From Ciona intestinalis (Eukaryota; Chordata; Ascidiacea; Phlebobranchia; Cionidae), in the NCBI RefSeq assembly GCF_000224145.3, contig NW_004190499.2, positions 124,001 to 188,000 on the forward strand: 64,000 nucleotides of DNA. Direction: 5' to 3'. Both the position numbers and the translations under genes were made by a program. Below the pieces are notes generated by a model. That model searched no databases, was not told where the DNA came from, and saw only the letters and a list, made by a program, of their open reading frames with translations. This document shows positions 33,659-53,998 of the stretch, piece after piece (positions within the stretch are counted from its first letter, which is position 1; each line of letters opens with the position of its first letter).

Positions 33659-35514
33659 AGTTAGTTGACACCTTAAACAGGGGCGGTTGGTTCTTTGGGT
33701 TGGGTTGATTATTTTCTGAACATATTTTTTCCAATCGTTGACAACGCTGGAAGTTTCGAATTTCGTTCTTTGTTATTAATTGTTACGTCATAATCCGGTT
33801 GCTTCTTGAATTAGAATCGTTTGTTTGAACAATTATTAAACCACGCAGTTAAGTTGCTACGTCGTTCAACCTGGATGTGAATGTTGATAAACTAAAATAT
33901 CAAAAGCTGGCATCTGGTTCGCGTGTAGCACTGCCTCGGGTGGAACAGATAAACAAGCAGTTATCTACACGGTATTATATACATGGTATCGTCTAGTTAA
34001 TTTCCTTTACAGCCAACACTATCTAATATAACCTTATATTGACCTCGATATACATTGTACGCAACGAAGCAACATAATATATTCCCATCCATACCCAACA
34101 CACACAGCGCTTACACAACCAAACACAACTTCCTGATTTCATGTCTGTAACAGCCAGGCACGTTGCTCTCTCCTTTGTACAATGAGAAGAAAGCAATTCT
34201 CGTGTGCGGTCAACTGGGACGACGAGTTGCCTTCTTCTTTTCTCTCTCCCATTCACAGAATTCAGGAAATGCTCTCTCCCGCCACATGTGGTGAAACATC
34301 AAACGCAGTTACACGTCACACATATTTTATATTTCTATGTTACCACCGCGCAACTAATCGTTTATTTCGTCACCAACTCGCGAGGTGTCATATTGTGACG
34401 AAATAATTACTCGTTTCCCGCGTTTTGTCATTCGAGAAGAAACTGGAAATGAAAACAATGGATTTCCGCTCAAGATCGTTTGTCACGTTATAATATGGAA
34501 ACAAACAGCGATTATACGTCATAGATAGTTGACAAACCGGTTGCTTAATTTGAACATGATATGAGACATCACTCTACTGCGTTACTTAACCACTGTACCA
34601 CACAACGTCACCACTGTACCACACAACGTCACCACTGTACCACACAACGTCACCACTGTACCACACAACGTCACCACTGTACAAACGAGCTAATAGTTAC
34701 CAGACTTAACCTAGATATCAACGACGCTCCAATTCGATGCTGGTGGCAACGGCGCATCAAGTTACACACCTCGTGCTGTAGCCAACTATACCTACATTCA
34801 CATATAGGAACACATGATACGCCTTATGTTTAACAACAACCCGACTAAATCTACATACACGATACACAGGAATAGAGAACATGATCCTGCATATGGAACC
34901 ACCCGCTAACCCACGCACATACACATATAAACCTACGACTTCTCATAACACCCAGCCAAATTATTTAAAAAAAACTACCAGTTTGTACAGGGAAAGTGAC
35001 GTCACTTCACGTAACAATCACAATTGTGAGGTAAATGCCTGCAGGTTAAAATAAATGACAAATCTAATTTTTAAATTCCCGAATATTTTAAGTTACAGCG
35101 CGATAAACTTAGAACAGACATCGCAAATATTTGTTCTAGAACCACAACATTGTTTGTGACGTCACAGTGAATAAATAAAGCCCCGCTTTGTAGGTTTTGC
35201 GTTCAATTCAAAGCATTCGGCATTTTTTCATCCGTGGCGTGTACAGCGATTGTAGCTTTGCTGCTAGTTTCATTCTCTTCGTTGTTTTGATTTATTTGAT
35301 CTTCGCTGTCTCATTTGAAGAGACAAATAAACGTAAATGTTATTTTAAAACATATCTAAAACTTTTAAGCTATGTCACCAAAACACCCCATACATAATGA
35401 CGTCATCAAAATCTATCCTACACGATGACGTATGCGGCACATTAGATCAGCCACCCCCCCAGGCGTTTATAGTTTGAACAACATTTGTTAGCCGCCAGCA
35501 AATTAAACACGATA
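33659..35514. other. Divergent intergenic region between cyclin D and the glycosidase gene
   Basis: Upstream DNA of two genes that point away from each other. No exon seen. Contains a 21-bp minisatellite (34580-34685) and a family T copy (35200-35335). CpG-intact TGACGTCA words lie at about 34995, 35158 and 35398. Confidence 0.5.
34580..34685. repeat. Minisatellite of a 21-bp unit
   Basis: Five units of cgtcaccactgtaccacaca in tandem. They stay open in one frame by chance (HHCTTQR repeats) but the surrounding ORF has no other coding character. Confidence 0.92.
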
Positions 35515-41968
<6,454 letters not shown>

Positions 41969-42507
41969 ATATTTATCGATTGTCGTTTGCTGCTAATTCC
42001 CTTTTTTCGTTGTTTCAATTAATTTGATCGTTTTCGAAGATATAACAATTGTTCAAAAGAAAGTTTTGTTTTGTGAAACAGAAATATTGTTTTGTTTGTT
42101 TACCAAGTGATCATGTAGTTGCCAGTGAAGCGTGAAGACACGTGATCGTGCAATAAAATAAACATCCTATATTTGAACATTTTCTTTTTATCTATACTTA
42201 TGTACCAACCCGTTTTGATCTAAGTCCGTATTTAAACCAATTTTATATACGGTCTCTGGTTTTTATAAAAGAAAACACCGAACTCTACCCCTAAACCACG
42301 TATACTATGCATCCGATTTTGGCGGCGACTGAGATTTCTTACGTTTCCAATCAATTTTAATATTTGGTTAGTAATGTTAAAATAAATATATTCCGGTCCC
42401 CAAAAATGAACGAAACATTAGATTTCTATGTTGGTCAATCTAGCGAAGTCATGGTGGTCACGCATGATTGATTTCTACACAAAACTTTCGACAATCGTTC
42501 AAACAAG
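41969..42507. other. Glycosidase 3' end and PSMA1 upstream region
   Basis: A family T fragment begins right at the stop codon (41970-42060). A poly(A) signal AATAAA lies at 42152-42157. The rest is AT-rich with no exon. Confidence 0.55.
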
Positions 42508-44963
<2,456 letters not shown>

Positions 44964-45071
44964 TGTCATAATAGGCTCGGAGGTCAAAAGTTCAAGTTTA
45001 TGTTTCAAAGACAAAATACACGATTTATTCCGATACATTGGTATTGCACAACAATTTACATAGAAATCATA

Positions 45072-47673
45072 TTAATGTTGCGATTCAAAGTCGAGGACGA
45101 CCTTGTAAAACACGTAGGGATGATATTCCTGGGTGCCGAGGGTTAAACCGGGAAGAAAATCGTCCTGCGAGGAAATTGAAGATTAATATTTATAAGTTGT
45201 GATGTTGAATAAAGCTAAATGTAAACGGATGTAACTTTGTATATAAGGTTGTAGTGTTGGTACAAGGGATTCTAAATCGGCTGTCCTGGCATTTATTTCC
45301 GTACGGACGCTCTTATGGTCTGCATCGGGGTGAATGACGCAACAGCACAAAGAACGTCATAAAATCTACGGCATTTTATTTTATCCCAGAATAATTACCA
45401 GAAGAGCTTTGTTTGACACACAATCCACAATTACACCACTTTTTATCTCCTTGTTCACGATTAAGATGTTACAACCACCAACCTCATTAACAGCAGCGAG
45501 TCCCGTGCTATCCAGGCCAACATACAACTTATTCAATGTTTCTTGCAATCTTTTGGATTGTTTCTTCTGCGGTTGGACAACAGTTGCTTGGAAGTTGACA
45601 GGAAGTCCGTACCTGTTGCGTAATCACCCATGTTATAGGGGTAACATTAGGGGTGAGTGGGATGTTACCCTAACTTCAAAATCAAATTTTGGGTCAAAAA
45701 TGCAGTTTCAATTTCAATATCCAGGAGTTTTGTGTCCTGTTATAAAACCTAATTTTTCCAACTGCACCACTAATAATGCTCATGTTAGGGAAATCACCTT
45801 AACACAGATTCCACGAACACTCGGAGTGCCTTCACGTGCATCCATGCGGTGAATACTTCGCTGAAGTTGACTTTCAACCATCGTAGTAGGGGGCCCTGGT
45901 AGGGTGGGGGGTTACATGGTTGTATTATATATTAGTCGGATAAACGAACCAACATCTTCTTTTTATCCGAAGTCAATTTAGTGAGTTGATCTTTATCAGA
46001 CGCCATGTCGCGCTCGTTGTATTGAAAGTCACGGAGGAAAAATCTGCAAAAGTTGGCGGTGAGCATGAGGTACCACGTATGTAACTTTGTGGGTGATTGT
46101 TTATCGGTAAGATAAAGACAGCCACAGTGGTCACTTACTTGTGCCGTCCGCATTTAGTTTTGAATTCTTCATAAACTTTCTTGAATATTGTGACGCCATA
46201 AAGTCCATACTCCTCGTCCCGATAAAGTAACCTGTCATGTTATTATGATGTCATAATGGGTTTAGTAACATAAACATAGAAATAACAAACCTTGACGAAC
46301 GAGGTGCGACGTAATCTGTTAAAGTTTCGTAATTCTTTTCCCATTCTTCGGTTGTTTGTCTGCATCATAGAGTCATTGTGAATTAAATGTTGTTTAAGAT
46401 GTAACAACCAACATTTTGATGTAACAACCAACATTATGATGTAACAACCAACATTATGATGTAACAACCAACATTATGATGTAACAACCAACATTATGAT
46501 GTAACAACCAACATTATGATGTAACAACCAACTTACACCGGCACAGCAACAAGCAATGTTTGCAAATACTCCGAATCGTGAATGAAATCTTCTTTTTTTA
46601 CGATTTCCCTCAAGTTCCGAAGCAGCAAACTCCCACTGGGTGAAAATATATTTACCCAAAGTTACATCGTACAAACATTAACCTTACGTTGCTTTCCGCT
46701 CCATGTTTTGTAGATTTGATTTTAGATTATTGTAAGCTTGCGACTTTGTGCGAAGATCTGTGTCGACTTGCGTGACAACTTTTGAACTAATTTCGGCCAA
46801 ACTTTTGAGAGGTAACTTGACGGGGTATTTTGCCAAGTTCCATTGAAAGCGATGCATGAAGGTTTCAAGGGTGGCTGTGATGATGTCATCAGTGGTTAAT
46901 ATGACATCATCAATGGTGATGTCATCAGTGGTAAGTTTATAAAACTAAGCTCNNNNNNNNNNNNNNNNNNNNNNNNNNNNNNNNNNNNNNNNNNNNNNNN
47001 NNNNNNNNNNNNNNNNNNNNNNNNNNNNNNNNNNNNNNNNNNNNNNNNNNNNNNNNNNNNNNNNNNNNNNNNNNNNNNNNNNNNNNNNNNNNNNNNNNNN
47101 NNNNNNNNNNNNNNNNNNNNNNNNNNNNNNNNNNNNNNNNNNNNNNNNNNNNNNNCCAACCGATCTTTCTGGTCCTCCAAAACGTCCCCCATGTACGACG
47201 AAACTTTTCTACACACCNCTGAAATGTTTATCGTTGTTAATGTTGGGGTTAAGTTTTGTCTTTAACCATTTGTTACTATAGGTATTTAACAACCTATTAA
47301 TAAAAAGTCTGCTTTTTAAGAGTTCATAATTTTGCACGAATTCGCGCCACATGTTATTAAGGTGAAATACGGTAGTATTAATTATAAACGAACTGCGTGT
47401 TTTAGGCTGCATGTTACAGTTTGTATAAATGCGGGCAATTTAAACAATCGCGCGCAACGCTATATACAATAAACCGACTTACCCTTCAGCAAAAATATCT
47501 AATTTCCCCAGATCGTCCGACAAACCGATTAAGGCGTCCAACGTCCCAACTTTGAGGTCTGGGATGTGAAATTTATGATTATTCGACATTTGTTGCGTCG
47601 CCCTGTTTAATTTCTCCCATGTTTGCTGGGGTGTTTTATCCCCTGGCGCGCTTATCAACCAATATTCTGACAT
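45072..47673 (-). CDS. ATP6V1C: V-type proton ATPase subunit C (part in a gap)
   Basis: Stalk subunit that ties the V1 head to the membrane sector and is needed for reversible assembly. Exons (minus): 47483-47673, about 47156-47216 (cut by the gap), [gap], 46688-46874, 46537-46635, 46291-46359, 46139-46231, 45950-46043, 45798-45895, 45483-45612, 45072-45164. It begins [19 protein letters not shown] and has [107 protein letters not shown] and the end [11 protein letters not shown]. Part of the exon after EDQKDR lies in the 203-N gap. The stop is 108 bp from the PSMA1 stop; the two genes converge. Confidence 0.95.
46385..46532. repeat. Minisatellite of a 20-bp unit (gatgtaacaaccaacattat)
   Basis: Seven tandem units in an ATP6V1C intron, ending at the donor of the exon at 46537-46635, so one side of the intron is nearly all repeat. 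Confidence 0.95.
46953..47155. other. Assembly gap (203 N)
   Basis: Falls inside ATP6V1C between the [13 protein letters not shown] and MHRFQWNL exons. A single n also stands at 47218. Confidence 0.98.
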
Positions 47674-48431
47674 CTCAACCTCAAATAACAGACGACAAAA
47701 TAATTCTTTAACAACAATGTTTTTATGATGTCTATGTTTATCCTGTGACGTGGGTCAAAGGTCACCATAAAACACAATTTGGCAAAAAATTAAATAAATT
47801 AAAAACTTCTTAGTTTTAATAACATTCCATAATATTCATAATATTAAAACACCCACAAAGTTGCAAGCTTGGTAACTACAACCGTGCACAGAGCTACCAT
47901 GTATAGTGTGCAATATTTCACAAATGTTATAACTCGACAGCGAGCATGAGGTGCATGAATACCTTATGTATCGTCCTACATAGAAATACACCATGTTATT
48001 ATGAACCCACACGTTAATTTTCCACCCCACATAGTTGACCTCCCTAGCGCCACCTACGTAACGTGGAAAGCCAATCTCGTCGAAAATATTTTGGTCGCAA
48101 ATTTTGGGCAAAAAATCGGGATTTTCGAAATAATTTAATCGCGCGACTTCTCTATGCATTATATTTTACTTCATATTAATGTTTGATATCGCTACACGCA
48201 ACGTCGTATTTTATTTAGATGGGTATTGTTGACCCATTGGTGTTGTAACTTAACTGCAGCATTGCTCAACGTTCGGTGTTACCATAATCGGCGTGGCGCG
48301 AATATTTGTCCAAGTTTCACGCGAATATTTGTCCAAGTTTCAACAATCGTGTCTTTGTTCGCAACAGGAGGGTTTATTTCTAATTGTGACGTCAGTTCTA
48401 GTACTTCGTTTACATAATTAAGCTCTCGACG
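47674..48431. promoter_or_regulatory. Divergent promoter region between ATP6V1C and the 45-codon ORF
   Basis: About 760 bp between two start codons that face away from each other. Contains part of a family S copy (47850-47970), a CTCF-like TAGGTGGCGCT on the minus strand (48046-48056) and a doubled gcgaatatttgtccaagttt word (48298-48341). The minus-strand ORF at 47836-48159 is not supported by a recognisable family. Confidence 0.5.
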
Positions 48432-49054
48432 ATGTCTGATGACGACAACTGTGACGTTAGCGCTCGTGACGTCATATCATGTTTCTCCAACCAAAAGTAT
48501 CAACTTGTTACGTCACTATGTAAGTATTGTGTGAATTGTAGAATAAATAACGATCTGCATTATGACGTGACAACGTAAACCAACGAAACGTCACTGAAAT
48601 ACATTGTGACGTTTTTAAAATGCCTGAAACGTCATAAACAAAACATTGTTTAAATATTCTAGATATAAATTGTATTGAAACTTGGATTGTTGTGAGTTTG
48701 TGTTTGAATCATGAAATAATGTCCTGATAGATTTCCACCATATGTGCATACAGTGTGCATGATGGGGTTATATGATAAGGTGTAGTTGTGGGTAGGAAGG
48801 CTTATATATGGTGGTTTAGTTATGTAGGGTGGGTTGGGGTAAGATGGTTTCGACACAAAATACTCGATTCGAAGAACATCACATTCAACTGGCTTCAAAA
48901 CTATTAAGGTTCCATTGTTTTCCAACAATGGCGTTGTTTCGCTGAATCATGATGAGGGTGCAGTGTTTACCCTAGTCATGTTATATATTATCTCTATGTT
49001 TCAGGTCTTCGAAGAATAATCGACAGCATTAAGACAGGGGAAACCCCGATATGA
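48432..49054 (+). CDS. Small two-exon ORF (45 residues) overlapping the next start codon
   Basis: Exons 48432-48519 and 49005-49054 join in phase across canonical sites to give MSDDDNCDVSARDVIS, then FSNQKYQLVTSLC and LRRIIDSIKTGETPI, ending in TGA at 49052-49054. The stop overlaps an ATG at 49051 (ATGA) that opens the following large protein. It may be a small upstream cistron, a regulatory upstream ORF of the next gene, or the true 5' exon of a longer transcript that skips the stop. Family not recognised. Confidence 0.45.
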
Positions 49055-52000
49055 GAAACACTTGTTGGGTATGCGATGACATGGAAATATTATTCAAGGT
49101 GAATATTTAAATCATTACACCACGTGGTTTTATTGTCGTTCATTATGACGTCATAATCATCATTGTGTGACGTCATAATCATCATCGTGACGACACAATC
49201 GTAGCCGTTCGTTGAGTCGCGTAATTTCGCGGGCTTGGATTGTTCAACTTTAATTATTACGTCATAGTGGGTTACCCGCGCGAAAGACGCTTCGTGTTCG
49301 CATGTGACGTAACAATGCGATGTTACGTCATTATCTAGTTCGCTTCGTCAACAATATGTTCCCAAAACTCGTGGTCAATTGTGACGTCATAACCGGGTTT
49401 GTCTGGAAAGCGACGAACGCGATAGTGAGGTGGCGGTCAACGCGTTGCGTTCCTTTATGACGTCGGTGATTATTGTGACGTAGTTCATCGTAACAATGCG
49501 TCGTTATGATGTAACAACAGCGCGACACTTGCTCGACTTATAATAACGTCATAATTTACAGGAATCCTGGAAAGAATTGAAGAATTATGACATCACAGGT
49601 AACTATGACATCATAAACACTTCGAAACACCATACCATCTTATATTCACAGATTTTTGGTCGTCGATTAAAACATCTTGGGACACGAACTCACCACTTGG
49701 TGGGGATGCAGGTATGCTCTCTGTTGCCACCCAGTGGCTCGTTATAATAAATATCTTCCACAGCATCAACCAGTGTGAAGTTCAACATGAACCAATGTGA
49801 ATGGGGAAAGTTATACACCAATGTTGCGGTTCGTATATTTGTTTGTTTATCCCTTGTGTGGAACTTGCCTGATTATCCCACTGCTGTGGTTTCTGTGGTT
49901 TGGCTCCTGTTCCAGACTTGATGCCACCATTGTGTCCTTGGATGCGTAACGGCCTTGGTACAACAAATTTTCAACCATATAGAAATATATTACCACGTTT
50001 GTAACTCAGATGCTGACAAAACCTCACTCATATAGAATACGTTGTTGAGCCAACCCCCCATACTTACCGGCATTTAAACTTATTATTGCAGGAAAGTTTG
50101 TTGAAGTTTTCCGATGAAGAAGTTCCCGATACAAAATCGTTGAAGCATGAAAAGTCCTCGTTCGTTGTTCGAAGGAGTGATGGTGAATATGTAAGTTACC
50201 CCACCCATCTTGCCCCCGGCCCATCTTACCCCCTGTATAGTATAACCCGGAACCGGGCCCATTTGGCCCCTGAATCATCTTACCCAAAACCATCTTGCCC
50301 CACACAACTAACACCATCTTACCCCAGATCCCCGTCCACGTTTGCCCCACCTGCCTCGACCATGTATCGTACAACGCCCTCAACCCCACCCACGTTACCC
50401 CCGTGTCGGAACTCGTCACCCACCTCACTGCGATGCTTTACGTCAACGCGAGTCAACCCAGTGATGCCAGTTCCTCCGATGAAACCGATGTTGCGCAACA
50501 CTGCACCACTGTGGTGGTAACTGATGACAACGCACCCCCTGTTGCCGTGGAGAGGGGCTCGACGACAATGGTCATTGTTACCGACGACGAGCCGAGGTTT
50601 ACGAGAAAAAAGAAGATTTTGTCAAATATTGCGGTGGGTCCTCCCGTCACTATACCTGTGGGGGCTTCCCCTAAGTTGTTACCAACGTCAAACAAAAGTC
50701 AAGAAAAAACAAAATTGATTAAAATCGAAAAAGATAAAAGTTTACAAAACTTTCCGAAAGCTTCATGTCAAGGTGGGAAGTTTATCATAAGGATCGATCC
50801 GAAGCATTTGGGAGGGAGGATAAAAATACCAACTGGCCGTTCCAAGATGTTGTGTTTCCTCCCCGCTGTTGAACGAACTGTGGTGAAAAAAGAAACGAAC
50901 GTTGCAAAAAACAACCAACCAAAAATAATTTCAAGTTCGGAGTTTCATTGGGTGAAAATTGATGATGTTATGCCTGTGAAGAAGTGTGATGATATCAACA
51001 ATGGTGATGTCATTAATCACTCCCCATTGACTCCTAGTGGCAAGAAGAGCAAACCACGAACGCCAACGAAGCGTAAACTTCATGAAACAAACGAATCTTC
51101 AATGNNNNNNNNNNNNNNNNNNNNNNNNNNNNNNNNNNNNNNNNNNNNNNNNNNACTTCCAAGAAGGTTGTGGAGGATGGGGTAGTTGGGGGTGGTGGGG
51201 TTGATGGGGGTGATGGGGTAGTTGGGGGTGGTGGGGTTGATGAGGGTGGTGGGGTTGATGGGGGTGGTGGGGTTGATGGGGGTGGTGGGGTTGATGGGGT
51301 AGACAGTGGGGTGCGGGAAGATCAAGATGTTGGAAAGTCAAAGATTTTGCTCAAATTGAGGAAAACTCCAAAGAAAACGAAAGTAAAGAACGAATACGTT
51401 GCTATGTTGCCCGATGATGTCATCAATGGTGATGTCATTAAGGGTCAAAGTTCATCCGATGAATGGGGAACCCCCCCAACATCACCCAAGTATGCCAATC
51501 AACCATGTGAAACGAAACCACCCAACCACGACCATCCCATCGAAACGCTGCTAAACTTAATTGACAACAAAAGTCTCGACGTTTTGGAACGAATTTTGTT
51601 TTCACCCATGGTGTGCCAACTTACCCCGCAACAATTTATCGACAAAATTCAACATTTTAACGGAGATCGGCGGAAGTTAAAACATGGAAACAATATTACC
51701 CCTTCAAAGGGGAAATCCCCCGACTCAATACTGGATTCCCCGGAAGTGGTACGTGGGGTAACCCCCTCAAATGAGAACCAACCCATGGGGTTAAGTTTGA
51801 GCGACGACGAATTCCAAGGAAGTCCCGAGTCGCCCCGGGATGAGTTGGCAAATATCAACCAATCTAGTGACGCGAATATTGACGAACCACAGAAATCTTA
51901 TAAACGGAACAAATTATTGAAACAAACGGCGTTAAACGGAGAATATTGGAATTCGTTCGTTGGATTGGATGGGAGTCGTAACTTACGTGATCGTGGCAAG

Positions 52001-53604
52001 TGTCAAGTTGCCACCGAGGTAACATGTGAGGATGATAATGTTACAACCTCCACATGTGATGTAACAATAGGTGGGATAATAATAATTGTTTCCGTTGTGG
52101 TTAATATTGAATATCTATAGATATCATATATCCATATTAATATCCATAGATATCATATATAAGGCATAATATGAAATGGACTTTCACGAATCTCTCTGTT
52201 TTAATGTTATCCCAACATCTTGTGTTTAAATATTGTAGTTTCAAATAATGAAATATTTAACTTTTGTTCCAACAGCTCCCGGCACCAAACGTAAGAACCT
52301 CGGATTCGTCGAATACAACCCACCTTCTGATGAAACAATCACCAATTCACTTCCATTGTTACGTCATAATGAGGTATTATGTGTAGTAATGCAAACAACA
52401 ACTGCCTTAATCTTGTTATAGACATCACATCTGGCACCAACAATAACTATTACAATACACATGTTGTATACGCCACATTGTGTGTGAGATCTGATGGTAA
52501 TTGTTTATTAGTGGTCCTTGAGGTGTACGGCAGATCAAATGTTCTTTAAGATAATAAACAAACATTTGATTTGACTATATCCAATAAAGTTAACATAAAT
52601 CATATGTAATATAAAATCCCAGGAATCGTCTGAAGTGATTCGTTCGTTGTTCACCAGCCATGTTGATTTACATCGAGTGCGAGGATGGATGTTGGACGGA
52701 ACGCAGTCGTCGCCTCGTTCGTTCGTGTTTCCAACTATGAGGATGAGGGTCAAGGGGTCAAGGTACATAGATATCATATTGTTGTATTACATAGATATCA
52801 TATTGTTGTATTACATAGATATCATATTGTTGTATTACATAGATATCATATTGTTGTATTACATAGACATCATATATTAATAAGTCTCCTGTAGTGGCTA
52901 GCGTGGTTCCCTTCAGGCCATACGATACAAGTTCAAGGCTGAGGTTGCCACCATTTTTCATGTGTTCATGGTAAACATAGATATCATATATTATCCCCGC
53001 AGACTACGACGAACGACACCAACCTCAAGATCGCGAGGATCGAGCGTTTCAACCGAAGAAACAGCGAGTCGGCAGAAAGTTACAAAGCAAGAAAAACGTA
53101 AATATTTTTTTTATATAATTAATATCACAACTTAATTATTTCTATGTTTCATCTACAGCGAAACCTGATTATTCACGCATGAGCGATTTCGAAGATATTC
53201 GTCGCAAACTATTTCTTCAACGACATCCAGGATATCCACATGGTGGCAGTAGTGGGTTGGTAAGGATCAACGAGGGGTTAGCCACACAGGGGGATTCCCC
53301 AGTGATGTCATCAAAGTTTATAGAAATCCCCCCAACCCCCAAACGAAGACGGGTAATTCCCCGATGTAAAACCCCACCTTCCGACTACGAGGGGGAATTT
53401 CCGGTAATGTCATTCGGGGAACCCCCACCCAATGACGTCGGACCCTCAAAGGGGGAAACCCCACGTATGACATCACTTAGGGGTCGCACAATCAAACCCC
53501 CTCCAACCCCCAACAAGGGGGGCGGCGTTCGTCGATTCGTGCACCGACATTCGAGCATGGGGTCCTTCATCAAACGCGTCATCGAGTCGGGCGTGTATGA
53601 ATAA
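49051..53604 (+). CDS. Large unrecognised, mostly disordered nuclear-type protein
   Basis: Exons: 49051-49098, 49562-49598, 49652-49711, 49764-49828, 50092-50190, 50328 to about 52070 (broken by a 50-N gap), 52276-52373, 52623-52762, 53003-53097, 53159-53604. All junction phases agree. It opens MRNTCWVCDDMEILF and later has VHVCPTCLDHVSY and LVTHLTAMLY; a CxxC near the start plus a second CxxC followed by a helix recalls ZAD-type zinc-binding domains, but I cannot assign it. The rest is Ser/Pro/Lys-rich with basic patches (RTPTKRKL, PPTPKRRRV) that look like nuclear signals. The part after the gap begins with a Gly/Val/Asp repeat. An ordered stretch lies at LLNLIDNKSLDVLERIL, and the end is GSFIKRVIESGVYE. 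The N-terminal start is uncertain. Confidence 0.7.
51105..51154. other. Assembly gap (50 N)
   Basis: Interrupts the long exon of the unrecognised protein. Reading through exactly 50 N changes frame, so the true gap length is not 50 modulo 3. Confidence 0.97.
51175..51305 (+). repeat. Coding G-rich minisatellite (GGGGVDGG repeats)
   Basis: Units of gggggtggtggggttgatg run in frame in the large protein and translate to Gly/Val/Asp repeats. The complementary frames give HPHQPHH and TPINPT strings, which are shadows. Confidence 0.9.
52762..52890. repeat. Minisatellite of a 24-bp unit (tagatatcatattgttgtat)
   Basis: Five units begin at the donor of the exon ending at 52762. The palindrome gatatc recurs in each, and related tagatatcatat words occur at 52120-52160 and 52975-52990. 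Confidence 0.93.
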
Positions 53605-53998
53605 ACATTGTGACGTCACTAGCGTTATTTTCGTTTCAATAAAACATGAGTTGATGACGTCATTGTGTTAAAATCAAGGTTTCTTTGTCTATAATGTGAC
53701 GTGAGATCGGTTGCATTATGACGTCATAATGGATCAATATCGATCAATGGAGGACGCTGTTTCGATGCGAATGAAGCCATTATGACGTAGTAGAGTCGTA
53801 GACAATCTGTTGGAAGGAGGGGGTTTGTTTGCTCAACAATGAACATTATGACCTAACAAAAGTTAAGGGTAGATAGTTATGCAAGTTTATGACGTAATAA
53901 TAGTTTATTACGTAGTAATGATAATGACGTAATAACAACAGTTATTGCAGCGTAGGTTTGATTGTTTTAAGTTTTTGTTTGTTACGTCACAATGGAAT
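53605..53998. promoter_or_regulatory. Short intergenic region before JIP1
   Basis: Only about 400 bp between the stop of the large protein and the proposed JIP1 start. Packed with intact TGACGTCA or one-base variants (near 53611, 53655, 53718, 53890 and 53927). Confidence 0.5.

Noticed and set aside
34561-34833. 90-codon ORF with repeated HHCTTQR
   Set aside because: The repeat is a 21-bp minisatellite that is open by arithmetic (unit divisible by three); the flanks have no coding character.
47836-48159. Minus-strand 107-codon ORF starting MHREVARLNYFENPD
   Set aside because: The first 35 codons look protein-like, but there is no recognisable family, the rest runs into a family S repeat, and it lies in the short divergent promoter region of ATP6V1C.
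50024-51341. Minus-strand ORFs rich in Pro, His, Thr or Gly opposite 50-51 kb
   Set aside because: They are antisense shadows of the G-rich coding repeats and of the dispersed ggggtaagatgg word; the plus-strand frame has consistent splice sites.
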